Source of the DNA: Bacteroidota bacterium
GTDB taxonomy: Bacteria; Bacteroidota; Bacteroidia; Bacteroidales; UBA4417
Direction: 5' to 3'
Length of the DNA stretch: 42,848 nt
Assembly: GCA_022711175.1 (NCBI GenBank)
Contig: JAKLFM010000023.1
Location: 1 to 42,848, forward strand
How positions within the stretch are numbered: the first letter of the stretch is position 1; every line of letters starts with the position of its first letter. Position numbers and translations under genes: made by a program. This document shows positions 33,420 through 42,300 of the stretch, piece by piece. Below the pieces are notes generated by a model. It saw only the letters and a list, made by a program, of their open reading frames with translations. It was not told the origin of the DNA and made no database searches.

Positions 33420-33866
33420 TCAGAATGCCATTACTGCTGCTCCTCCTGCCACTATCATCGCAAAAAAGTAGATCAGCAGCAAGAGTATCGTCAATAGTCC
33501 TAATACTGCGAAAAAGCTCTTTAGGTTCCTGCTGGCTTTGATAATAAATTGCTGATCATTGCGCTTGATCGCTTTGGTGACATTGTTGGCAAAGCTGTTA
33601 AGAAACAGCACCGGGATAAAAGATATCCCTGCAATGATGATATAAATCAATGCAATAAGGAATCCCGGTATTTCGGCAAGAAAAGGCATTTGCGTTTCAA
33701 GCGGCTTTGTAATAAATGCGAATGCCAGCCCGGCGATAAAAAGTAATCCTGAGATTACGAATCCCACAATTGCAAGGAACTTGGCCCATTTTGAGGCAAT
33801 GTTAAGTTGATTCAGGGCTTCGGCAGGCAGCGAAGTTTTTGTTTCTTCGGCAACGGATTCGATCAT
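33420..33866 (-). CDS. DUF5362-like membrane protein
   Basis: A 148-residue protein with about four transmembrane helices (about 28-52, 66-90 and 117-145 are obvious; a further span lies in between) and the starting LNIASKWAKFLAIVGFV segment seen in the Bacteroidota DUF5362 family. Function is unknown. Its ATG lies one base after the stop of the glycoside hydrolase gene (TAA-A-ATG), so the two are translationally linked. Confidence 0.68.
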   Translation of the reverse strand: MIESVAEETKTSLPAEALNQLNIASKWAKFLAIVGFVISGLLFIAGLAFAFITKPLETQMPFLAEIPGFLIALIYIIIAGISFIPVLFLNSFANNVTKAIKRNDQQFIIKASRNLKSFFAVLGLLTILLLLIYFFAMIVAGGAAVMAF

Positions 33867-33867
33867 T

Positions 33868-36048
33868 TTAATGAATATTTGTTTTATTGTTAATGGATTG
33901 AAGGTCGATCAGCAGCTTGGCCATGATTGAATCCCAGATGTAATTCGGGGGGCAATCAAGCACTGTATTATCAGGGCTGTATGATTCCCAGAAATTATGG
34001 TTTGTCGAAAGCTGGGTTTTAACGCACAAGAGCATCTTTGCGGCAAGTTGCCGGGCTTCGGTATAATAGCCGTAATTCACCAGGCCATCAAAAACCATAT
34101 AATCCCATAACAACCAGACCGGTCCGTTCCATTTGCAACAATAATCAACATATGGCGTGAACCATGCATCATCAGATGCCAGCGTGGGAACACCGTACCT
34201 GCGCCAGAATTTGGTCGAATCGGTGAGTTTGCTGATGAGCATTTCGGCTCTTGCGGGAGTTGCTCCGCCTGCCCAAAGCGACAGAAAACCAATAATTTCC
34301 TGTCGCCGCAAGTCTCTCGTCATGAAGCGAAACGTATGGTCGTCTTTATTTACTGAGTAATAGAATCCTGTTTCATCATCCCACATCCTTTCGTTTACCA
34401 GTTTGGCGGTTTGGTCAGCTTTGAGTTTCCATTCTTCAGACTGCGTTTTGAGGCCTAATTCGGTTGCCATGATGGAGAGGCTTCGCATCTCTTTGATAAT
34501 CATAAGAGTTAGATCGAGGCATTCGAGTTCGTCGCTGATGTCTTCTTTGTCCACATCAAGGTAACGATCGGCCGAAACCTGGAAAACCGCATTGTACCAG
34601 TCTCTTACATTTTCAATGATTCCGTATGGCCCCCACTCAAAGGTGCCATCAGCATCCGTGTCACGATTTTGTATGAGCCATTTCGTATATTTAACACCCG
34701 ATTCATAGGCTTCTCTCAAAAACGCTTTATCTTGGCCGGTTTTATAGATTTCAAGGTTTATCCAGCTAAAGAAAGGCGCCGACGTTGTTGACATATTCTT
34801 GTGCGGGTAATCCTGCATTCCACGCGGGCCGTGCCTGTATGCAATTAGACCGTCATCGCGTTGCTGCTCCATATAAACACGCTGCGATTCCTGAGCTGAT
34901 GCAGCATCGAGGTAAGCATAGGATAACATGCTCAGCGATTCGTGCAGCACCTGGTGTCCATGTCCCCAGCCCCAAATCGGATTTCGGGAGAAAACATAAT
35001 AATTATGATTGGTTTTGCCTGATGGCGGGAGCATGCATCCCCTCACGAGATTGAAAGCGCTGAGATAAACCAGTTTATCTGATTGATCAGGGAAAGAGAT
35101 TCGTGGTACCGATTGAAAAAGAGATATGTTGTGATCGATATACGCTTGTAACGGCCTGTTTTTAAGCGTTTTAATCTCTTCCATCAATGTATTCTCATCC
35201 AACGAGGCATCCTGGCATCCCCTGATAATCCGAAGATGCTCTGTTTGGCCGGGTTTTAGTACAAACTTCTTATGCAGGACCACGAAGTCGGTATAGCCAA
35301 CCTGATAGCAGTTGAGCGAGTCGTGTTTATTCTTTTCAGCGTAGAAGTCATGTTTCACGTAATTGTACATATCGCCCACCGATCCTTTGTATCCACCGAA
35401 GGAATATGGCTCGGAACCGGTTGTGAAAATGTCAAGAAATTTTGAAGGATAGGGGAATTTCGGATTCAGGCTGCTGATGAGCCTGTACAACGACTCGTGA
35501 TGTTGCAACAGGTAGGCATTATTGTCGGCATCCCAGCCTGAAATCATCAAGGAGTCATCGCCCAGTTCAAGTGTGGGATACAGGTCAATGGTAAGTTCTC
35601 TCTCTGTATAGTTAGTGATGGTTTGATCAATAATAGCAATCCCTGAACTATACACAAAAAAAAGTTGCTGAACATGCAATCCCTGCCAGGGTTCATACTC
35701 AAGCAGCGCCATATCAGGAAATGATGCCAGTACCGTGGGAGGCTTAAAATACTTTGAAAGTTTATCAATTACTACTGAGTTAACACGCCAGGTTGTGAAG
35801 ATACGGCCTGCCTGATCGCTGCTGAAGTTCAAGGGTTCGTTGCAGCTGTAATAGTCCATTTTGTAGGCTTTGTCACCATATAATCGTGAGCGGTTTACAG
35901 CGGCGGCATAGGTAACATAAAGAGGGTCGGAAGCCCCGGCATTCAGTGCAAGATATTCATCAGCAATTTTATATGTTCCCTGTGGAGCAACCGTCAGGGA
36001 TAACCCTGTTAGCAATATTAATAGGAGCAGTGTTCTGAAGGTGTTCAA
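33868..36048 (-). CDS. MGH1-like (GH63-related) glycoside hydrolase
   Basis: A 726-residue exported glycosidase. The signal peptide is MNTFRTLLLLILLTGLSLTVA. The N-terminal half looks beta-rich; the C-terminal half is an (alpha/alpha)6 toroid, with GIIENVRDWYNAVFQVSADR, WKLKADQTAKLVNERMWDDE, GNGPVWLLWDY-like NGPVWLLWDYMVFDGLVNYG and CPPNYIWDSIMAKLLIDL near the end, typical of GH63/mannosylglycerate-hydrolase-like enzymes. It probably hydrolyses an alpha-linked glucose- or mannose-containing glycan in the periplasm or outside; the substrate cannot be told. A -7 box at 36087-36094 and the terminator at 36120-36154 separate it from the secretion operon upstream. Confidence 0.8.
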   Translation of the reverse strand: MNTFRTLLLLILLTGLSLTVAPQGTYKIADEYLALNAGASDPLYVTYAAAVNRSRLYGDKAYKMDYYSCNEPLNFSSDQAGRIFTTWRVNSVVIDKLSKYFKPPTVLASFPDMALLEYEPWQGLHVQQLFFVYSSGIAIIDQTITNYTERELTIDLYPTLELGDDSLMISGWDADNNAYLLQHHESLYRLISSLNPKFPYPSKFLDIFTTGSEPYSFGGYKGSVGDMYNYVKHDFYAEKNKHDSLNCYQVGYTDFVVLHKKFVLKPGQTEHLRIIRGCQDASLDENTLMEEIKTLKNRPLQAYIDHNISLFQSVPRISFPDQSDKLVYLSAFNLVRGCMLPPSGKTNHNYYVFSRNPIWGWGHGHQVLHESLSMLSYAYLDAASAQESQRVYMEQQRDDGLIAYRHGPRGMQDYPHKNMSTTSAPFFSWINLEIYKTGQDKAFLREAYESGVKYTKWLIQNRDTDADGTFEWGPYGIIENVRDWYNAVFQVSADRYLDVDKEDISDELECLDLTLMIIKEMRSLSIMATELGLKTQSEEWKLKADQTAKLVNERMWDDETGFYYSVNKDDHTFRFMTRDLRRQEIIGFLSLWAGGATPARAEMLISKLTDSTKFWRRYGVPTLASDDAWFTPYVDYCCKWNGPVWLLWDYMVFDGLVNYGYYTEARQLAAKMLLCVKTQLSTNHNFWESYSPDNTVLDCPPNYIWDSIMAKLLIDLQSINNKTNIH

Positions 36049-36086
36049 CTTAAAGTATCTTTTAAAGCATATAGGAATATACAGAT

Positions 36087-36094
36087 CAAAGATA
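36087..36094 (-). promoter_or_regulatory. Bacteroidota -7 box for the glycoside hydrolase operon
   Basis: Reverse strand TATCTTTG, a perfect TAnnTTTG match, 38 nt before the ATG at 36048 and about 30 bases downstream of the T9SS operon terminator. Confidence 0.6.
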
Positions 36095-36119
36095 CTTGAA
36101 AATTTATGTTGACAGGGAT

Positions 36120-36154
36120 AAAAAATCCCCCGTGAGGATAGACCTCCCGGGGGA
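36120..36154 (-). terminator. Rho-independent terminator of the adhesin-porP-porE operon
   Basis: A 12-bp stem (36143-36154 with 36126-36137, one mismatch) with a 5-base loop, followed on the reverse strand by six T. It ends the operon 29 bases after the stop of the PorE-like gene. Confidence 0.9.
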
Positions 36155-36182
36155 ATTGAAGTAAACGGGTTGCTTCAGAAAA

Positions 36183-38228
36183 TTACTTGCAGTTCATAAA
36201 GAAATCCGCAGGCAAAGTATCACGGTTAAATTTATCTCCGGTTTTGTACTTTCCAGGATCAAAGGTCGAAACCGGGGCTACTGTTGCGGTTGATGTTACT
36301 TTAAATTCAGTACGGCGGTTAGCCTGGTGTTCGGCTTCAGAACACTCGACGCCATCGGCACAACGATTGGCGAGTTGATATTCACCATAGCCTTTTGCTT
36401 TAATTCTTTGAGCGTCAATTCCCTGATTTACAATGTAATTCACAGCGGCTTCGGCTCTGCGTTGCGATAAACCATCATTGTATTTGAATGAACCACGGCA
36501 ATCGGTATGCGAGGCTAATTCAACAGTGATAGGATTATCCTTCATAATGCGCACCAGGTTATCGAGAGGCGGTTCGGCATCAGGACGGATATCCGATTTA
36601 TCGAAATCGTAATATATGTTTTCGAGTTTGAAGGTCTTACTTTCCGCGAGTTTATCCAACAGCAAATCGCGTGAGATATTACCTGATTGTCCGGCAATGA
36701 GTTTATCGGCGCTTAAAGTAAGGCAATCGGGGATGTAGCTCTGCGAAGCGGCTTTAACCAACAGGTTTTGTGGAGCAGGAATTGTAAGTGTATAAGCTCC
36801 TTTATCGTCAGCTTTTAGTACCAATACTTCGCCGGTTTGTTCGTTCAAAACAAAGATGGTGGCTCCTGCCAGCGGAAGCATCGTAGTTTTATCCTTCACA
36901 ATTCCTGAGATTATTACCGGAAGTTGCTCGGGAAGAACTGGTGCAGGGGGTTCAGGCAATTTCTTGAATCCATAGATATCGTCCCAACCAATCCCTCCGG
37001 GCCTGTCTGACGAGAACATTCCATAAATAGTTCCGGGCATCCAGGCAAGCGCAAAATCGTCGTAGGATGAGTTGATAGGAGCATAAAGGTTTTTAGGAGT
37101 TGACCAGTTGCCATCTTTCAAATGCGTGCTGAAAATATCAAGTCCGCCGTAACCGGGAAGGCCATCGCTGGCATAGAAAAGCGAACCATCTTGCTTAACC
37201 GAAGGGAAAAGTTCATTACCGGGCGTATTTACGGTCGGCCCAAGGTTGACAGCGGGACCCCATTTATCACCTTTGCGATCACATTTCCATAGGTCAGTTC
37301 CACCTTGTCCACCGGGCATATCCGAAGCAAAATACATAACTGATGCATCAGGAGTGAGGGCCGGGTGGCCGACATTATAATCAGGACTATTCAGGTAGAA
37401 TTCCTGCAATTCGCCCCATTTTCCGTTAACACGTGAAGCATAGAATACCTTCAACATATCAGTTCTTACATTGTCAATCTTTTTCGCGCTTTTATCGCGA
37501 AATGAGCGTGTAAATGCAACAACCGAATCGCCTGCAAAGTAGGCAGGACCGTCGTGGTAGCTTTCGTTGAAATAGCCTTTGAGCGATTTCGGATACCTGA
37601 TTTCGCCAAACAAGTCGCCGGTATTTTCGGGCTTGGTAAATAGTATCTTTACATAACCACGTCCGGTCCATCCATATGGCCTGTCGTCGAGTACATCCGA
37701 TTCGCGGTCGGTGGCATAAGTGAAACCATTGGCATAAAATGCAGGCCCAAAGTCACTGGCCTCTGAATTGATGTTTTCGAGTGTTTTGATTTCATAACCC
37801 GGTTCTTTATCTTTCCACGAAGTGAGCACGCTGTCGCACATAGCTGATAGGAATCTGGCTTGCGTGTTGGCAGGAGCCAGGTTTGAGATATGAGCTAAGA
37901 CTTCTTTAGCTTTAGCATATTCTCCGGCCTGGATCAGTGTGTTTGAGTATTCAGTCCATACATTCACGCCTGCGGCTGGCAAAGCCACTGCTTTGCCATA
38001 CCACAAGGCTGCATTAGGTATATCGCGCTGCATTTTATAACATTCGGCAAGTAAAGGGATAGCTTCATTGCTATACTTTTCCTTCTTGGCAGCACGGTTT
38101 AAAATTTTAACAGCTTTTGAATAATTGAATAGATTCATGTTTCGTTTAGCCCTCATAGTGGGCTGAGCCAATGTTCCCTGAGCGATCAGCAGCATTGTTA
38201 TTGTAAGCAGTTGTAATGTCTTACTCAT
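36183..38228 (-). CDS. PorE-like TPR/PD40/OmpA T9SS protein
   Basis: A 681-residue periplasmic protein with a signal peptide, TPR-like helices (about 25-110), a PD40/WD40-like beta-propeller (about 150-430, with repeats such as ALTPDASVMYFASDMPGGQG and SVKQDGSLFYASDGLPGYGG), a carboxypeptidase regulatory-like domain (about 445-520) and a C-terminal OmpA-like peptidoglycan-binding domain (about 545-650, IYYDFDKSDIR, SHTDCRGSFKYNDGLSQRRA, IKAKGYGE). This order matches PorE of Porphyromonas gingivalis, which anchors T9SS components to peptidoglycan. It sits downstream of porP/sprF without an internal promoter. An OmpA protein with a different function in the cassette is possible. Confidence 0.85.
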   Translation of the reverse strand: MSKTLQLLTITMLLIAQGTLAQPTMRAKRNMNLFNYSKAVKILNRAAKKEKYSNEAIPLLAECYKMQRDIPNAALWYGKAVALPAAGVNVWTEYSNTLIQAGEYAKAKEVLAHISNLAPANTQARFLSAMCDSVLTSWKDKEPGYEIKTLENINSEASDFGPAFYANGFTYATDRESDVLDDRPYGWTGRGYVKILFTKPENTGDLFGEIRYPKSLKGYFNESYHDGPAYFAGDSVVAFTRSFRDKSAKKIDNVRTDMLKVFYASRVNGKWGELQEFYLNSPDYNVGHPALTPDASVMYFASDMPGGQGGTDLWKCDRKGDKWGPAVNLGPTVNTPGNELFPSVKQDGSLFYASDGLPGYGGLDIFSTHLKDGNWSTPKNLYAPINSSYDDFALAWMPGTIYGMFSSDRPGGIGWDDIYGFKKLPEPPAPVLPEQLPVIISGIVKDKTTMLPLAGATIFVLNEQTGEVLVLKADDKGAYTLTIPAPQNLLVKAASQSYIPDCLTLSADKLIAGQSGNISRDLLLDKLAESKTFKLENIYYDFDKSDIRPDAEPPLDNLVRIMKDNPITVELASHTDCRGSFKYNDGLSQRRAEAAVNYIVNQGIDAQRIKAKGYGEYQLANRCADGVECSEAEHQANRRTEFKVTSTATVAPVSTFDPGKYKTGDKFNRDTLPADFFMNCK

Positions 38229-38328
38229 GACGTTTGTTTTTCTGGAAGGTGGAATATTTGGTGTAGCAGGTTTGTTATTCAGCCACGGGCAATTGTTTGT
38301 TCAGGCCCATGTGCGAATTGTTACCGGT

Positions 38329-39246
38329 TTAGAAATACCTTGGAGTATGCATTCTCGACTGGAACATGTCGAGGTCGAAGCCTAAACGTAATTCATGTGA
38401 GCCCTTGTTCTGGCTCCTCAAAGCATTAAACCAGATGTCGTATGAATAACCAAGCCGCAGATTGCGCGTCAGGTTAAATTCTGTCATGAGCGAGAGCGCC
38501 TTTTCGGTGCGGTACGATGCACCTACCCATAGGGTGTTCATTAACAGTAAGCTTGCATTAATGTCAAGTTGAGGCGGTGCGTCTTTCACGAATTTCACAA
38601 GCATGGATGGTCTGAAAACAACATTTTCCGAAATAGGAAAGGCAGCACCGGCAATACCGTAGAAGTGTCGAAGCAGCTTGGTGAATTCTGTTTTGCCATC
38701 AATAACTACCTCTCCCATTTGATTTTGAAGCAGTTGTTTGCTCGAGAGGCCAACAAAATATCGGTTTGTGTAATAATAAACACCGAAGTTGGCATCAGGT
38801 ACAATTTTATTGGCTTCCTGCCCCAGAAACATCTGGTCTTCAGGATCAACGACCAGCATTTTTGACCAATCGAAGTCAACGTGTTTTACACCTGCCTGCA
38901 GTCCAAATGCAAGTTTGCCTTCAGGGAAAATAATCCGGTAGGCGAATGTTGCCAGGGCGCCTTCATAAATTGAATTCCCGATATTATCGTGGTAAACATT
39001 CAACCCAAGGCCAACATGTGGATTGCGTAATGGTGTATGCACTGATGCTGATAAAGTTCTTGGTGCGCCATCAATGCCAACCCATTGATACCGGTTAAGA
39101 ACATCAACAGATAAAGCTTCGCGGCTGCCAGCGTATGCCGGATTGAGTGCAAGTTTATTGAACATGTACTGGCTGAACAATGGATCCTGCTGTGCAAAAG
39201 CACCGGTAGCAAGGATTACGAGCAAAATGGGGAGTATCTTTTTCAT
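38329..39246 (-). CDS. PorP/SprF family T9SS outer-membrane protein
   Basis: A 305-residue outer-membrane protein with a signal peptide (MKKILPILLVILATGAFA) and the hallmark QDPLFSQYMFNKLALNPAYA (about 20-39). It is a beta-barrel of the PorP/SprF family. SprF in Flavobacterium is needed for secretion of the SprB adhesin encoded next to it; family members bind cargo with type B C-terminal domains. The gene directly follows the giant adhesin with a type B domain, so it is very likely its cognate SprF-like partner. The ATG at 39246 is chosen over the longer open frame because the signal peptide starts there. Confidence 0.92.
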   Translation of the reverse strand: MKKILPILLVILATGAFAQQDPLFSQYMFNKLALNPAYAGSREALSVDVLNRYQWVGIDGAPRTLSASVHTPLRNPHVGLGLNVYHDNIGNSIYEGALATFAYRIIFPEGKLAFGLQAGVKHVDFDWSKMLVVDPEDQMFLGQEANKIVPDANFGVYYYTNRYFVGLSSKQLLQNQMGEVVIDGKTEFTKLLRHFYGIAGAAFPISENVVFRPSMLVKFVKDAPPQLDINASLLLMNTLWVGASYRTEKALSLMTEFNLTRNLRLGYSYDIWFNALRSQNKGSHELRLGFDLDMFQSRMHTPRYF

Positions 39247-39365
39247 TTTCTGAGATATTTGCTTTTGTTGTAGAATGGATTCCTGAACTGGTTTGATGAA
39301 AATTGCCGGCCAGGTGGCGCTCCGAAGCGATTTATGCAACGGAGCAACCTTCCGGCAGTTTCGTT

Positions 39366-42300
39366 TTATTTGTTTCCGCGGACAAGTATCCATCCGTCGT
39401 ATTTGCCAACACCAGGCACTGTTACAATGTAGAAGTAGGTACCATCAGGAACCGGATTGCCGGTCTTGTCGTAGGTTCCGTCCCATGCAACGCCCTTGTT
39501 GTCGTAATAGAAGCAGGAGTAAACAATATCGCCCCAGCGGTTGAAGATAATTACTTCATTGTCATGGAAGTACTCAATATTGCCGATGATCCACTTGTCG
39601 TTGAGGCCATCGCCATTGGGTGAAATACCATTGTAGAAGATAAGATCTTCGCGGGAGCCGAGGATAAGGATACGGACAACGGCTGTGTCGCAGAGCGAAG
39701 GCTGTCCATCGTCACATATCTGGTAAATGAATGAGTCTATTCCAAAGAAGCCGGCAGCAGGTGTATAACTTACTGTACCATCTTCGTTCAGGATAACGGT
39801 TCCATGTTCCGGCTGAGTGAGCAATGAAGGCGTAATATTATCACCGTCGGGATCGTAATCATTGGCAAGAATCCGAATAACTATCGGCTCATCAATTGAG
39901 GTAGTGTCGTAATCATCAATTGCTACAGGCGGATTGTTACCAGTGAGCGTTACAATCATCTCATCGGTTGAGGTACAGCCCGAGGTCATATCTAGGACTG
40001 TCAGGATGAAAGTAGTTGTTTCGGTGATAGGGTTGGTAACCGTGCTAGCCACACTGGCATTCACAAGCAGTTCCGAAGGCTGCCAGCTCCATCCATATAA
40101 CCCGCTTCCACCGGTTGCACTGCCGTTTAAGATGGTAGTGCCATTGAAAGCAACAACCTGGTCAGCACCGGCATTAGCCACCGGAGATTCAAAGATTACG
40201 AGGTTCATCTGATCGGTTGCAATCACGCTGCCGCAAGCACCGGGGCCGTTAACCGTAAGCGTAAGCACTACTGTACCTGTCTCGCCAGTACCCGGAGTAT
40301 AGGTGGGAGTGAGCGTGTTGGCATCAGTCAGTGTTCCGGTTCCATTTGAAGTCCAAAGGATCGAACTGTAGTTTGTTGCAGTAGCTCCGCTCAAGGTGTA
40401 AGACGCTCCCTGGCAAACCGAAGCATCAGCACCGGCACTAGCCATAGGCGATTGATTGATGGTGAGGATAACAGCATCTTCTATATCACCGCACGGTGCA
40501 AAACCTGTTGCATGAAGGGTAAGAACAACACTACCTGCTGTCATATCAGCTTCCGTAGGCGTATAGGTCGGATTTACAATAGCTGCATTGTCGAATGAAC
40601 CTGTACCTGAGGTAGTCCAGTTCACGGCAGTGTAGTTTTGAGCTGCAGATAGACTAATCAGAATAGGAGCGGTTTCGCAGGTGTATAAATCGGCGCCAGC
40701 AGTGGCTGATAGTGCGGGTTGCAGTGTAAGCTGCACCGAGGCACTTGCATTTCCGCATGGTTCGGCACCGGTTACGGTCATGGTAAGGATAACAACCCCT
40801 GTCTCATTAACACCCGGTGTGTAGGTCGGTGTGAGTGTGGTTTCGTTTGCGAGGCTGCCTGTTCCGTTATGTGACCATAAGATGGAGGTGTATCCCAGTG
40901 CTGAAGCGTCATCAACAGTGTAAGGAGTGTTGTTGCAGATAGTGGCATCTTCACCGGCAAACGCATAAGTGGCTGGCTGTATTGTGAGTACCATTGCATC
41001 CAGTGCAGGTACACAGGGTGCTATGCCAATTGCATGGAGCGTTAGGGTAACGCTGCCGGATGCAATATCTGCAGCACTCGGAGTGTATGTGGCGTTCAGC
41101 AGGCTGGCATTGTCGAAAGTCCCTGTTCCTGACGTTGTCCAATTAACACTCTGAACTGATGCAGTTGCTTCAGATAAGGTATAGGGTGCTGAAGCACAGG
41201 TGATGGCATCTGGTCCGGCAAAAGCCTGAGGTTCCACATTAATGGTGAGCGTCATTGCATCAGTTGCTTCGCCGCATGAACCGTTTCCAGTCACTGTAAG
41301 AGTAAGAACGACAGTTCCTGTTTCACCTGTAGCAGGCGTATAAGTAGGAGTGAGTGTTGATGCATTTGTAAGGTTACCGGTTCCGTTGTGGGACCACAAA
41401 AGTGATGTGTAGTTGCTTGCTGATGCACCGGTAACTGTGTACGGTGTTCCTTCGCAGGTAGCAGCGTCACTGCCGGCGTTGGCAGTAGGTGAAGGAATTA
41501 TTGTAAGCGTCATCGGGTCGCTGATATCACCGCAAGGTTCGTTTCCATAAGCAGTTAGGGTGAGTATCACACTGCCATTGTTAATATCTGCCTGGCTTGG
41601 AGTATAGGTCGGATGAAGGATAGCAGGATTGTCGAAAGTTCCTGTACCTGACGTTGTCCAAAGAATACTATTATAATTGGATGCCCAGGCAGTTACCGGA
41701 ACAAAGGTTTCTCCTCCGCATATGGTGGCGTTCTCGCCAGCAGTAGCTGCAGGCTGAGGCAGAATGCTGAGCAGCATCTGGTCGGTAGCATTAGCACACG
41801 GCGCATTGGCATACACTGTTAATGTAAGCGTAATATTGCCCGTTTCTCCAATCTGGGGAACATAAGTAGGAGTGAGTGTGGAAGCATTCTGCAATACACC
41901 CTGACCATTATGTGTCCAGAGTACTGAGGCGTAGTTGGTTGCAGTTGCCCCTGTAACTGTGAAGTTGTTAGCCTGACAAATTACCTCATCTGGTCCTGCG
42001 TTAGCGGTCGGATGGGCTATTATGGTAACCGTCTGAATACATGTGGAAGTGTTGCCATGAATATCCAGAGCAGTCCAGGTAACGTTTGTTATTCCAACAG
42101 GGAATGTTGCAGGAGCATTGTTAGTTATGCTCTGAATTCCACAATTATCAGTTGCAGTTGCTTGTCCGAGAACAACCGGTTCGGTATCGCAAAGAACAAG
42201 ACTTTCAGGGCAGGTAATTACAGGGGCTTCATTATCAACCACAGTGACTGTCATTGAGCATGAAGAGCTGTTACCACATTCATCCGTCACAATCCATGTA

